This document shows, piece by piece, positions 32,964 through 42,293 of a DNA stretch of 64,000 nt. The position numbers and the translations under genes are program-made. The stretch comes from an uncultured Anaerolineae bacterium (lineage in GTDB: Bacteria; Chloroflexota; Anaerolineae; Aggregatilineales; Phototrophicaceae): assembly GCA_934216615.1 (NCBI GenBank), contig CAKQCB010000001.1, positions 1 to 64,000 of the forward strand, written 5' to 3'. How positions within the stretch are numbered: position 1 is the stretch's first letter; each line of letters starts with the position of its first letter. Under the pieces are notes generated by a model that worked only from the letters and a program-made list of their open reading frames with translations, did no database searches and was not told the DNA's origin.

Positions 32964-34580
32964 TTAAGCATCAAAACGGATGATCCATACCCCATAGGCA
33001 GGTAGTTCCGCGAAGGGAACATAATCTGTAAACCCTAAATTGTCATTTAGTTCAGGCATGACGAAATCACCCTCACCAAGCAGAAAAGTTAAATTATTTC
33101 CGGGTACAGAGGCTTCTTCAAGCGTGAGCGCGTAGCGACTGACTGGGCGATCATCTGGGTTGATGAGAATTAGCAAGGTTTCTTCCTCTGTTTGACGAAG
33201 AAAAGCATAAACCTTGTTTGAATCTGTATCCACAGGAATATACATCCCGTTGCTGAGCGCAGAATGAGTGTTTCGCAACTGGATCAGCGTGCGATAGTAG
33301 CTTAAGAGAGAATCCGGATCATTCCATTGATCTGCGACCGTCACCCCAGAATCAGCGCCTGTGCTGAGCGGTTCCCATGGACGTCGTGCGCTGGTAAACC
33401 CTGCGGTGATGGGATCGTCGCTCCACTGCATGGGCGTGCGGATGCGTTCATCCGGCTTTTGACCCATCATGCCAATTTCTTCCCCGTAATAAATGAAGGG
33501 AACCCCCGGTGCAGTGAGCAAAAAGGAAGCCGCAACGCGGGCCGCATCGACGTTTCCGCGCAGTTGGGACATCACACGGTTTTGATCGTGATTGGTGAGG
33601 AAGGTCGCATATTGTCCTTCGGGATACAGGTCAACCACGCGGTTTTGGATGGTGTTTGCGCCTGCGCCATTCCCCGAAACGGCGGACTGTACCCATGCGG
33701 TTGCGAGGTCAAATTCAAAGACCATATCGACCGAGCCGTTATTCACATATTGTGAGGCTGCATAGCTCGACTGCCAGACTTCACCGACGGTGAGCGCGTC
33801 TGGGGCAATCGAATCAATAAACGTGCTGTAACCTTCTAACCAAGCCAACGTTGAGGGCGTACTCTCTTGGTTGCTTCCTTCTTCAACGATGTGTTTGATC
33901 GCATCCAAGCGGAAACCATCCACGCCCATTTCTTCGAGCCAGTATTGACTGATCGCTTGCATCTCTGCGGTGACTGTTTCATTTTCGTAGTTTAAATCGG
34001 GCATTCCGTCCCAGAATAGACCATAATAATAACGCCCATGACGGGGATGCCACACCCGTTGACTATCCGGCCCGCTGAAATTCGGGTTTTCATCTGCCCA
34101 AACATACCAATCGGCATAGTCGGGATCGCCTTGAGCAGACGCGATGAACCACTCATGTTGACTAGAGGTGTGATTGATCACAAGGTCGATGATGACCGCA
34201 ATGCCTCTTTCGTGGGCGGCGTCGATCAGGTCGATCAGGTCTTGGTTGGTGCCGTAATCTTCTTCAACTATGAAATAATCCGTGACATCATAGCCGTGAT
34301 AACTTGGGGACTGCATGATAGGCATCAGCCAGATGCCGGTAATGCCGAGGTCATCCGTCGTGTTGGGGTCGCCATCGTTGAGATAATCCAATTGGCTGAT
34401 CACCCCTTGAAGGTCGCCAATGCCATCCCCATCACTATCATAGAAACTGCGTACGAAAATTTCGTAGAAAACGCGGTCGTTCCACCACCCAGCTTGAGGA
34501 TCGGTTTCTTGAGCAAGCGCAGGGGTTACGCTTAAACCCAGCGCCATGAAAAGCAAAGTGGGAAGGGTATATTTTGACAT
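32964..34580 (-). CDS. Secreted GH13 alpha-amylase / alpha-glucosidase
   Basis: The protein has 538 residues with a signal peptide (LLFMALGLSVTPALAQE). The GH13 barrel shows region I VIIDLVINHTS, region II GFRLDAIKH (nucleophile Asp ~224), region III VGEVW (acid/base Glu ~266) and region IV LTNHDQNR (Asp ~333). DSDGDGIGDLQG near residue 48 is the calcium-binding loop of the oligo-1,6-glucosidase/neopullulanase-type subfamilies, and HGYDVTDY is typical too. A C-terminal beta-domain covers ~450-538. It should hydrolyse alpha-glucans or oligosaccharides outside the cell, complementing the pullulanase at 58.5 kb. Confidence 0.9.
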   Translation of the reverse strand: MSKYTLPTLLFMALGLSVTPALAQETDPQAGWWNDRVFYEIFVRSFYDSDGDGIGDLQGVISQLDYLNDGDPNTTDDLGITGIWLMPIMQSPSYHGYDVTDYFIVEEDYGTNQDLIDLIDAAHERGIAVIIDLVINHTSSQHEWFIASAQGDPDYADWYVWADENPNFSGPDSQRVWHPRHGRYYYGLFWDGMPDLNYENETVTAEMQAISQYWLEEMGVDGFRLDAIKHIVEEGSNQESTPSTLAWLEGYSTFIDSIAPDALTVGEVWQSSYAASQYVNNGSVDMVFEFDLATAWVQSAVSGNGAGANTIQNRVVDLYPEGQYATFLTNHDQNRVMSQLRGNVDAARVAASFLLTAPGVPFIYYGEEIGMMGQKPDERIRTPMQWSDDPITAGFTSARRPWEPLSTGADSGVTVADQWNDPDSLLSYYRTLIQLRNTHSALSNGMYIPVDTDSNKVYAFLRQTEEETLLILINPDDRPVSRYALTLEEASVPGNNLTFLLGEGDFVMPELNDNLGFTDYVPFAELPAYGVWIIRFDA

Positions 34581-34658
34581 GGAGAATTGATAAACCTTAG
34601 CTCATAAAAGGAATTTATGAGCAAGCATAACACATCCGCCGAAGTGAAAAAATATGGA

Positions 34659-34697
34659 GAAAAACATCACCCCAGTCTGGCTTGATCTGGGGTGATG
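34659..34697 (-). terminator. Terminator of typA (minus strand)
   Basis: CATCACCCCAG and CTGGGGTGATG form a perfect 11-bp stem followed on the minus strand by five T residues, just after the typA stop. Confidence 0.9.
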
Positions 34698-34704
34698 GGT
34701 AGAA

Positions 34705-36552
34705 CTATTCAGTCATCAATTTGTCGCGACGTTTTTCTTCGCGCATACGTAACTCGTTATTGAGAATACGTTTGCGTGCGCGAAGTGCAACCGGCGTGAC
34801 TTCGAGCAGTTCATCATCGGCGATGAATTCAAGATAGTCGTCGAGCGATAGAATGCGAACGCTTTTCATCCGTTCTTCATCCGCATAATTTTTTGTACGC
34901 ACTGCGCTCAGTTGTTTGCTCTTGCACAGGTTGACGGCGAGGTCTTCAGGGCGAATGTGTTCACCCACGACCATGCCTTCATAAATGTCGGTGCCCGGGT
35001 CAATGAAGAAGGTGCCACGCGCTTGGGCATGAACCATCGCATAAGGGGTCGCGACGCCGGGTTCATAGGCGATCAAACTTCCAAATTGACGGGTTGGTAC
35101 TGTCCCCGAAAGGGGTTCGTAACCTGCGAAAATGGAATGAATTTGCCCCATCCCGCTGGTTGCCGTCATAAATTGGGAACGGAAGCCGAGCAACCCGCGT
35201 GTAGGCACACGGTATTCCATATAGGTTGTGCCGGACTCTGTGCGCATATCGACCATGCGACCACGACGACCGCCGAGCAGTTCCACCACAACGCCAGTCA
35301 TGGCATCTGCAACTTCGACATGAACTTCTTCAATCGGTTCAAGCATTTCGCCCGTTTCTTCGTCACGATGATAAATGACTTCAGGCTTGCTGACTTCAAA
35401 CTCATAACCTTCACGGCGCATGGTTTCGATCAGAATTCCCAAGTGCAGTTCACCACGACCGCTGACGACGAATTTTTCAGGTGAGTCACCATCTTCAACC
35501 CGTAACGCAAGGTTGCTTCGTGTTTCGTTATAGAGACGTTCACGCAGTTTGCGGGACGTGCCTAAACCTGTCTTGCCATCACGCCCTGCAAATGGGGATG
35601 TATTCACCCCAAACGTCATACGAACCGTCGGTTCTTCCACGCTGATGGGAGGCAAAATGGTAGGGGCGGCGGGGTCAGTGATGTTATCGCTGATGCCTAA
35701 ACCATCAAAACCACCAAATGCGATGATGTCGCCCGCGCTCACTTGATCGGCTTCTGTTTTGGTGAGGTTGGCAAACGTGAACAGATAATCAATCTTTCCA
35801 GTACTTCGCTCGCCTTGTGGGGTGACGCGAAGGACTTGTTGACCTTTTTTCATCACGCCGTTTTGAATACGCCCAATCCCAAGTTGACCTTTGTAATTGT
35901 CATATTCAATCGAAGTGATGAGCATGCTCAAAGGTGCGTTGACATCTGCCAATGGGGGGGGGATCTCTTTGATAATCGTTTTGAAGAGGGGATCAAGCGA
36001 ATCCTCTAATGCGTCTGGTGAATATCCCGACTGACCTGTTAGCCCAATCGCATATACAACGGGGAATTCAGCTTGTTCGTCTGAAGCGCCCAGTTCAATG
36101 AACAAGTCAAAGGCTTCATTCAAAACTTCGTCGGGACGGCTGTTTTGGCGGTCTACTTTATTGACCACCACAATGACACGCAAATTCAGCTCAAGCGCCT
36201 TGCGTAACACAAACCGCGTTTGTGGCATTGGGCCTTCTACTGCATCAATTAAGAGCAGGGCGCCGTCTACCATGTTTAAGACACGTTCCACCTCACCGCC
36301 AAAGTCGGCATGGCCCGGGGTGTCCACGATATTGATCTTGATGTCATTCCAAGTGACTGCGGTATTTTTAGCGAGGATGGTAATTCCGCGCTCACGTTCC
36401 AGTGTGTTGGAATCCATAATGCGTTCACCTGCTGCATCTGCATTACGGAACACCTTTGTTTGCTTTAGCAGGCCATCGACAAGGGTGGTTTTCCCATGAT
36501 CGACATGCGCGATGATCGCAATGTTGCGAATATCATTGCGGGTTGATGCCAC
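34705..36552 (-). CDS. typA: Translational GTPase TypA/BipA
   Basis: This 615-residue ribosome-associated GTPase has G1 [16 protein letters not shown]2 around ERGITI, G3 [12 protein letters not shown] and G4 NKVDR. EF-G-like domains II, III and V and the TypA-specific C-terminal domain ([43 protein letters not shown]) follow. It acts in ribosome assembly and stress or low-temperature growth. The start codon is GTG 36552, with a GGGG-containing site upstream. It is complete and of normal length. Confidence 0.96.
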   Translation of the reverse strand: MASTRNDIRNIAIIAHVDHGKTTLVDGLLKQTKVFRNADAAGERIMDSNTLERERGITILAKNTAVTWNDIKINIVDTPGHADFGGEVERVLNMVDGALLLIDAVEGPMPQTRFVLRKALELNLRVIVVVNKVDRQNSRPDEVLNEAFDLFIELGASDEQAEFPVVYAIGLTGQSGYSPDALEDSLDPLFKTIIKEIPPPLADVNAPLSMLITSIEYDNYKGQLGIGRIQNGVMKKGQQVLRVTPQGERSTGKIDYLFTFANLTKTEADQVSAGDIIAFGGFDGLGISDNITDPAAPTILPPISVEEPTVRMTFGVNTSPFAGRDGKTGLGTSRKLRERLYNETRSNLALRVEDGDSPEKFVVSGRGELHLGILIETMRREGYEFEVSKPEVIYHRDEETGEMLEPIEEVHVEVADAMTGVVVELLGGRRGRMVDMRTESGTTYMEYRVPTRGLLGFRSQFMTATSGMGQIHSIFAGYEPLSGTVPTRQFGSLIAYEPGVATPYAMVHAQARGTFFIDPGTDIYEGMVVGEHIRPEDLAVNLCKSKQLSAVRTKNYADEERMKSVRILSLDDYLEFIADDELLEVTPVALRARKRILNNELRMREEKRRDKLMTE

Positions 36553-36639
36553 GTTTTTTCCCCAATTTAGATGTTTTTTTCGAGGGGATGTATTCTAACA
36601 GACAAATAAATCTCACAGTAGTGGAAACTTAATATTCAG

Positions 36640-37326
36640 TTATTTACTCGACGGTTTTCTGCCCGGCGCGAAGATCGTTCCTGTTAACGATGCCCCCTCT
36701 GGCGAGGCGAGGAAAACCGCGCGTTCGATGAACTCTGTATGGCGCGAAGCATCCATCAGCGCGTCAGAGGCAAGTGCGTGCACCCGAATGCCGATATTTT
36801 CATAGTCAGCCGCCATCGCGCGTGAAAGGGCAAAAATCGAACCCTTCAAGGCCGCTTCTAATGCCAAGTTTTCAAACGGTTGTAACCCTGCGGTGGTCGA
36901 GAGGTTGAGGACGCACCCGCTTTTGTTGCGTATCATGTGAGGGACAACACTGCGTGTGAATAAAAAGATGCTTCGCAGGTTGTGATTGATGGCCGTATCG
37001 AAGGCTTCTGTGTTGACTTCATGGAGCCGCCCAGTCACCACATGCGCGGAATGGTTCACAAGAATGTCACAGCGTTGATAGCGTAGATAGACGCTTTTAA
37101 TATCGTCGGTGACGCCGCTTTCGTCGGTGGTGTAGTCACCGCCTAAAGCCATACCTTCGCCCCCACGCAGGACTATTTCATTTAATACCGCTTGACATTC
37201 AAGCTCATCGCTATCGACAAGTACCGTATAAGCGCCTTCTTCAGCGAATGCAATTGCAAGTTCTTTCCCTATGCCTTGGGAGGCTCCTGTGATGATTGCT
37301 ACCTTGTCCTTCAGGCGTGATCCCAT
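36640..37326 (-). CDS. Degenerate short-chain dehydrogenase/reductase family protein
   Basis: This 228-residue Rossmann protein has the NAD(P)-binding motif TGASQGIGKELAIAF and the structural strand ILVNHSAHV (NHSA where NNAG is usual). The catalytic region reads LNLSTTAGLQPFENLALEAALKGSIFALSR: the Ser and Lys can be placed, but the Tyr of YxxxK is not present (Glu or Leu at that place). The C-terminal part is also short. It may bind cofactor without classical SDR catalysis, or have been repurposed. ATG 37326 is supported by AGGA 7 bases upstream; a frame to 37386 is less likely. It is divergent from the sugar kinase gene. Confidence 0.75.
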   Translation of the reverse strand: MGSRLKDKVAIITGASQGIGKELAIAFAEEGAYTVLVDSDELECQAVLNEIVLRGGEGMALGGDYTTDESGVTDDIKSVYLRYQRCDILVNHSAHVVTGRLHEVNTEAFDTAINHNLRSIFLFTRSVVPHMIRNKSGCVLNLSTTAGLQPFENLALEAALKGSIFALSRAMAADYENIGIRVHALASDALMDASRHTEFIERAVFLASPEGASLTGTIFAPGRKPSSK

Positions 37327-37474
37327 GTTCAATCCTAAGTGTTTATAAGTTGTTGTATCTTCCGCTCTTTTGATCATAAACGACAATGCGCAAATTTAGG
37401 TTGATAGTTGCTTAAGCTTACAATTTTTTTCATAATCCGTTCTTATCCTGCCTTGATAACCGTGTGACGCAACC

Positions 37475-38449
37475 ATGACCCAGAAGAATTTTCTTTATGA
37501 TTTGACCACGTTGGGCGAGACGATGCTCCGCTTGAGCGTGCCAACGGGGACGCGCCTTCAAAACGCACGGCAGTTCGATGTATCTGCGGGGGGCGCAGAA
37601 TCGAATGTTGCGGGCGCATTGGCACAGTTAGGCTGGCGTGTCGGTTGGTTTAGCAGTCTGCCGGATCAACCTCTGGGGCATCTGCTGGTTTCACCGATGC
37701 AAAAAGTCGGCGTGGATGTTCAAGTGGGCTGGAAATCAACGGGGCGCGTCGGTACGTATTTTATCGAATTTGCCGCACCACCCCGCACAAGCCAAGTTGT
37801 CTATGACCGCGCTGAATCGTGCGCTTCCCAAATGACAATCGACGATGTGAATCTTGAACAATTGTTGAATACTCGTTGGCTCCACCTCACGGGGATTACC
37901 CCCGCATTATCCAGCTCATGCCAAGCGTTGATCCATACGCTTTTTACTCAAGCCACCGAGCGAGGCATCAAACGTTCCTTTGATGTCAATTATCGCGCGC
38001 GGTTATGGTCACCGTCAGAAGCGCGAACCACCTGCTTAGCGCTGGCACAAAATGTCGATCTGCTCTTTTGTTCGTTGCGCGACGCTCATACCGTATTTGA
38101 GATTCAAGGCACACCCGAACACTGTATAGAGCAGTTACAGAAGATCACCCATGCCAAGCAGATTGTGATGAGCATGGGCGATCAAGGCGCGGTGTTTTTC
38201 GATGGTGAAAAACAGCATCATCGTCCCGCGGTAAAAACTCAAATCATAGACCGTATCGGCGCGGGGGATGCTTTGGCGGCGGGTGTTTTACACGGTATTT
38301 TGAGCGATGATTCTGAGCGCGCCTTAGATTGTGGTGTGATGATGGCGGCTTTGGCGCTGTCTCAACATGGCGATATGGTGACCACCTCACGCGCTGAACT
38401 GGATCAACTCATTCAATTACAGGGCACTAGCTCGTCGGTACATCGCTAG
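37475..38449 (+). CDS. PfkB-family carbohydrate kinase (2-keto-3-deoxygluconate kinase-like)
   Basis: This 324-residue ribokinase-fold enzyme has N-terminal LGETMLRLS and the glycine motif FDVSAGGAESNVAGALAQLGW. SFDVNYRARLW is typical of KDG kinases. The catalytic-base motif DRIGAGDALAAG has Asp at ~262. It phosphorylates a sugar or sugar acid with ATP; KDG is the best guess from FDVNYRA. Its last 23 bases overlap the end of the converging EamA transporter gene. Confidence 0.82.
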   Translation: MTQKNFLYDLTTLGETMLRLSVPTGTRLQNARQFDVSAGGAESNVAGALAQLGWRVGWFSSLPDQPLGHLLVSPMQKVGVDVQVGWKSTGRVGTYFIEFAAPPRTSQVVYDRAESCASQMTIDDVNLEQLLNTRWLHLTGITPALSSSCQALIHTLFTQATERGIKRSFDVNYRARLWSPSEARTTCLALAQNVDLLFCSLRDAHTVFEIQGTPEHCIEQLQKITHAKQIVMSMGDQGAVFFDGEKQHHRPAVKTQIIDRIGAGDALAAGVLHGILSDDSERALDCGVMMAALALSQHGDMVTTSRAELDQLIQLQGTSSSVHR

Positions 38450-39347
38450 TTTCGAGGATCGCTTTTTTATCCCGTCTTTTCACGATGGATAAAAGCACGC
38501 CGAGAATGATCAAAACACTGCCGATTTGTAAGTTGATCGTCAGTTCTTGGTTGAGAACCAGCACCCCTAAGAGCGCGCCAACAAAAGGCTGTGCGAAGAA
38601 GAATAGAGATGCAACCGAAGCATCCACTAAGGCGAAGGCGCGGTTCCACAGCCACATGGCAACCGCCGTCGAGATGATGCCTAAATACAAGATACCGAGG
38701 ATGATTTCCGGTGTGATCTCACCTATCGGGCGTTGTGGTAATTCAAAGAGGGTTGCGGGAATCGTCAACAAAAGACCGCCCATAAACCCGAAAAATGTCA
38801 CGATAGACGTATCTTGTTTCTCGCTCACTTTTCGGATGAGGACGGAAAATAAACCCCACGTCAACGCGGCAATCACCAGCGCGATGTTGCCTAAAAACGC
38901 GTCAGAACCAAAATCGGCTTTGGCGGGGTCGATGATCACCACCACACCAAGCGAAGCGAGCGCGACTGATGCGATGCGTATCCATGTCAGCTTTTCATGC
39001 AGAATCCACGCCGCAAAAATCAAGATGAAGGCGGGCGACGCGCTCGTGATCAAAGCGCCGTTGATCGCCGTAGATTTGTCCGTGCCGACAAACTGTGCCC
39101 CGACGCTCACCCCATACCCTAACAACCCGACCAAGATCAACGGCAGTATCTCGCGCTTGTTGGGAATTGCTGGCCGAGAGAATAAAAACCATATCCCAAG
39201 CGAGAGGATCGCCAAAACAAGTCTTGATGTTAAGAGTGCGAAGGGGGGAATCACTTCTAACACAATATCAGAGACGACATACATCCCACCCCAGATGCTT
39301 GCCGCTGTAATTCCATATAGAGCGCCACGCCATAAATTTGCTGTCAT
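38427..39347 (-). CDS. EamA/DMT-superfamily transporter
   Basis: This 306-residue membrane protein has ten hydrophobic segments in two EamA repeats (WGGMYVVSDIVLEVIPPFALLTSRLVLA; ALTWGLFSVLIRKVSE, GIISTAVAMWLWNRALALVDASVASLFFFAQPFVGALLG-like). Family members export amino acids, metabolites or drugs. ATG 39347 gives the normal short N-terminus before the first membrane segment; a longer frame to 39473 adds a polar leader. The 3' end overlaps the sugar kinase gene antisense by 23 bases. Confidence 0.85.
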   Translation of the reverse strand: MTANLWRGALYGITAASIWGGMYVVSDIVLEVIPPFALLTSRLVLAILSLGIWFLFSRPAIPNKREILPLILVGLLGYGVSVGAQFVGTDKSTAINGALITSASPAFILIFAAWILHEKLTWIRIASVALASLGVVVIIDPAKADFGSDAFLGNIALVIAALTWGLFSVLIRKVSEKQDTSIVTFFGFMGGLLLTIPATLFELPQRPIGEITPEIILGILYLGIISTAVAMWLWNRAFALVDASVASLFFFAQPFVGALLGVLVLNQELTINLQIGSVLIILGVLLSIVKRRDKKAILETSDVPTS

Positions 39348-39462
39348 TGGTATTACGTCTTTCGTGTCATTAGTGAACTTTGATAATAAATTAGCCGAAG
39401 CTTTTGACCGATATAGCTCTTTATAACTGGTCATTGACATAATGAAAATAGAGAGCGTCAGT

Positions 39463-39493
39463 TTGTTGCGCACTTTTAATGTTGCTGTACAAT
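39463..39493 (+). promoter_or_regulatory. Possible promoter of the liv operon
   Basis: TACAAT at 39488-39493 is a 5 of 6 match to a -10, about 53 bases before the ATG of the binding protein. The TTGTTG at 39463 is spaced 19 bases away, so the -35 is weak. Confidence 0.35.
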
Positions 39494-39545
39494 ATCATGT
39501 GTCCTCTCTAAAGGCGCAAATAGTATTTTTATGGAGAAGCAGGTT

Positions 39546-40775
39546 ATGAGCGTTAGAAAAGTAATTTCTTTAAGCATGGCAGTAGCGGCATTGAGCACCT
39601 CTTTGGTGCAATCTCAAGAGCCGACTGTAATCCGTATTGCCTCACAAAGTCCGTTATCGGGTCCTCAATCATCCATTGGTATTAGTATTCGCAACGGCGT
39701 TGAATTAGCAATTGACCAATTATCTGGCCCATTGAATGACTTAGGGTATACCATTGAATTCGTACCCTACGACGACCAAGCGACCCCTGATGTGGGTGTT
39801 TCCAATGCTCAAAATATCGTCTCTGACGAGACTATCTTGGGTGTGATCGGCCACTATAACAGCGGTGTTGCCATCCCTTCATCCGAAGTGTACAACGACA
39901 ATAATCTTGTGATGGTTTCTCCAGCCAATACCGGCGTTTCGGTGACTGATCGTGGCTATGCGACGGTCAACCGCATTTGCGGACGTGATGATTCGCAAGG
40001 TGCGGCAGGCGCTGCTTTTGCCGCTTCTTTAGATGGTGTTGACTCTGTGTATGTTTTGCACGACACCACCGCTTACGGTCAAGGTGTTGCTCAATTCTTC
40101 GCGAATGAAGCTGAATCTCATGGGTTAGTTGTCTTGGGCTTTGAAGGTACAGAAGAAGTCGCGAACTTTGATAGCCTTGTTCAACCGATCTTGGCGCTTG
40201 ATCCTGACTTGATTTACTTCGGTGGTATCTACTCTCAAACAGGGATTTTCATCAACCAAGCGCGTTCTGCTGGTTATGAAGGTCTGTTCTTAGGGCCAGA
40301 TGGTTTCGACTCATCAGAATTTGCCGAATTAGCGGGTGACGCTGCTGTAGGGACCTACTACACCACCGTTGCCGCGCCTGCGTCCTTCTACCCCGCCGCT
40401 GCGCAATACATCGTGGATTACGAAGCCGCTTTCGGTGAACCCCCACAACCATTCTCTGCTCAATCGTTCGATTCAACAGGTATCCTGTTACAAGCGATTG
40501 CCACTGCCGCTGAAGCCGCTGGTGGTATCCCCAGCCGTGCTGATGTTGCCGCCGCTGTTCGTGCCGTTGAAGACTATGAAGGCATCACCGGAACGTACAA
40601 TTTTGATGATCATGGTGACCCAGAAGTTGCCACCTATGTCATCATCGAAGTGACCTCGGGCGATTCTTCAGCGTGGTCAGAAAATACCGTTTTGGAATCA
40701 TTCCAAGCACCGTCTCCATTATTTGCAGCTGAAGTCGATGCTGAAGCAACAGCCGAAGCAACCCCCGCTTCCTAA
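39546..40775 (+). CDS. livK: Branched-chain amino-acid ABC transporter substrate-binding protein
   Basis: The protein has 409 residues from ATG 39546, with GGAG 9 bases upstream; the ATG at 39531 overlaps that ribosome site and is unlikely. A signal peptide (VISLSMAVAALSTSLVQSQE) precedes a type I periplasmic-binding fold: IRIASQSPLSGPQSSIGISIRNGVELAIDQL, VIGHYNSGVAIPSSEVYND, LVMVSPANTGVSVTDRGY, VYVLHDTTAYGQGVAQFF, GLFLGPDGFDS. It lacks a lipobox Cys. The final ~15 residues (DAEATAEATP) are a low-complexity tail. Leu/Ile/Val is typical of the family, though other amino acids or amides are possible. Confidence 0.9.
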   Translation: MSVRKVISLSMAVAALSTSLVQSQEPTVIRIASQSPLSGPQSSIGISIRNGVELAIDQLSGPLNDLGYTIEFVPYDDQATPDVGVSNAQNIVSDETILGVIGHYNSGVAIPSSEVYNDNNLVMVSPANTGVSVTDRGYATVNRICGRDDSQGAAGAAFAASLDGVDSVYVLHDTTAYGQGVAQFFANEAESHGLVVLGFEGTEEVANFDSLVQPILALDPDLIYFGGIYSQTGIFINQARSAGYEGLFLGPDGFDSSEFAELAGDAAVGTYYTTVAAPASFYPAAAQYIVDYEAAFGEPPQPFSAQSFDSTGILLQAIATAAEAAGGIPSRADVAAAVRAVEDYEGITGTYNFDDHGDPEVATYVIIEVTSGDSSAWSENTVLESFQAPSPLFAAEVDAEATAEATPAS

Positions 40776-40795
40776 AGGTTGTTTTGATTGAAGTG

Positions 40796-40842
40796 AGCGG
40801 CGGACATCATACGGATACATGTGTGATGTCCGTCGCTTTTTT
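40796..40842 (+). terminator. Intra-operon terminator/attenuator between livK and livH
   Basis: A ~14-bp stem (AGCGGCGGACATCA with TGATGTCCGTCGCT, one G-T pair) with a 14-base loop ends in six T residues. It probably lets the binding protein be made in excess over the membrane subunits. Confidence 0.85.
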
Positions 40843-40872
40843 ATTCGATGTTGACGGTTTGGAGCATTTAGT

Positions 40873-42291
40873 ATGGCCGCAGAAATAATCCGTGAGCCGC
40901 GTACCTTGAACCCCTTCAAGAGAATTGCCGAAACTCGGTTTGGGAATTCTTGGGTATATCGATTTATTTTGTTCCCTGTGGGGCAAATTCTGATATTTAT
41001 CGTTGGCGCGACGGTTTTACTTACATTACTTTCTTATTTTATCGCTTTTCTTTTTCCCGAACCGCGTCCGAACGTGGTCTTGGCAGATCAAATTACTCGG
41101 CAATTACCGGGCATGATCATCAGTGGGATCAGCTTGGGTTTTGTGTACTCGATGATTGCGCTTGGGTATACATTGGTATACGGCGTGTTGAAGTTCATCA
41201 ACTTCGCCCATAGTGAAATTTTTATGCTTGGTTCCGTGATCGGCTTTGAAGTCCTTGATCGCCTGCGCCAAGCCGAACAACTCCAAAATTGGAACCCGGT
41301 CATTGTTGTGATCGTGACCGTACTCACTGCAATGATTGCCAGCGGAACGTTAGCGGTGGTGATCGAACGGGTTGCCTATCGCCCTTTGCGAAATGCACCG
41401 CGTCTTGTCCCCCTTATTACCGCGATTGGTATCTCGTTTTTCTTGATTGATGGTGTTCGTGCGTTTGAAGCAATCACTCGTAATGATTTTAACCTGACAT
41501 ATCCCATTAGTTCTGTGAGTGGTCTCGGTCAACCTGTTCCTTTGACACTCAACGGCGCGACGGTTGGTGGTTTCACCATCGGCGGAACTTCTTATGGTGA
41601 AATTGTTGGTGATGAAACGACTTATGAAACCTTCTTTGTAGGCGGAACAGAATATTCTGATGTGACGGTTGGCGGCATCTCTTTTGGCGGAACCCCCGTA
41701 AGACTGCGTGATCTGGTCCTCGCGGAAGGCGTGGAAGCGGAAAGTATCACCGTAGGTGGGCAAAGCCTAGAAGCGATTAACGATGCGGGCAACGTCGTGA
41801 ATGTCCGTGTGACTTCGATTGTCATTGTTGTGAGCGCGGTCATTATGTTGATCGCCTTAAATTATTTTGTGAACGGCACTAAAGTGGGACGCGGTATCCG
41901 CGCTGTTTCTCAAGACCGTACCACTGCGGGGTTAATGGGCATCAATGTAGACCGCATGATTATGATCACCTTCTTTGTCGGGGGTGCATTCGGTGGCGCG
42001 GCGGGTGCTTTGTTCGGGATGAATGCAGGAACAGTGACCCCATACGTCGGGTTTGCTCCGGGGATCAAAGCCTTTACCGCGGCGGTTTTAGGCGGCATCG
42101 GCAATGTGACGGGGGCGCTCTTAGGTGGCGTGATGCTTGGGTTGATCGAAGCATTCTTGAATGGTGTGCTGGTGTACTTCCCCGCGTTAGGCGCACGCTA
42201 TACCGATATTTTTGCATTCTCGGTCCTTATCTTAATTTTGATCTTCCGTCCCAGTGGTTTGTTGGGCGAACGAGTGGATGAGAAGGTATAG
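40873..42291 (+). CDS. livH: Branched-chain amino-acid ABC permease LivH with a large loop insertion
   Basis: The 472-residue permease contains the LivH core (ISLGFVYSMIALGYTLVYGVLKFINFAHSEIFMLG, GRGIRAVSQDRTTAGLMGINVDRMI, PYVGFAPGIKAFTAAVLGGIGN). E. coli LivH has about 308 residues. Here an extra ~80-residue N-terminus with an additional membrane segment is present. In addition, a ~95-residue insertion (~residues 216-312) follows the strand ITRNDFNLTYPIS. The insertion is made of short Gly-rich beta repeats (ATVGGFTIGG, VGGTEYSDVTVGGISFGG, ITVGGQSLEA) and should lie outside the membrane, where it could dock the binding protein. Confidence 0.88.
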   Translation: MAAEIIREPRTLNPFKRIAETRFGNSWVYRFILFPVGQILIFIVGATVLLTLLSYFIAFLFPEPRPNVVLADQITRQLPGMIISGISLGFVYSMIALGYTLVYGVLKFINFAHSEIFMLGSVIGFEVLDRLRQAEQLQNWNPVIVVIVTVLTAMIASGTLAVVIERVAYRPLRNAPRLVPLITAIGISFFLIDGVRAFEAITRNDFNLTYPISSVSGLGQPVPLTLNGATVGGFTIGGTSYGEIVGDETTYETFFVGGTEYSDVTVGGISFGGTPVRLRDLVLAEGVEAESITVGGQSLEAINDAGNVVNVRVTSIVIVVSAVIMLIALNYFVNGTKVGRGIRAVSQDRTTAGLMGINVDRMIMITFFVGGAFGGAAGALFGMNAGTVTPYVGFAPGIKAFTAAVLGGIGNVTGALLGGVMLGLIEAFLNGVLVYFPALGARYTDIFAFSVLILILIFRPSGLLGERVDEKV

Positions 42292-42293
42292 CT

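Noticed and set aside
38485..39426. A 313-residue plus-strand frame opposite the EamA gene
   Set aside because: Its Lys/Ser/Thr-rich composition lacks domains and it mirrors the membrane protein on the other strand, which has clear family motifs.
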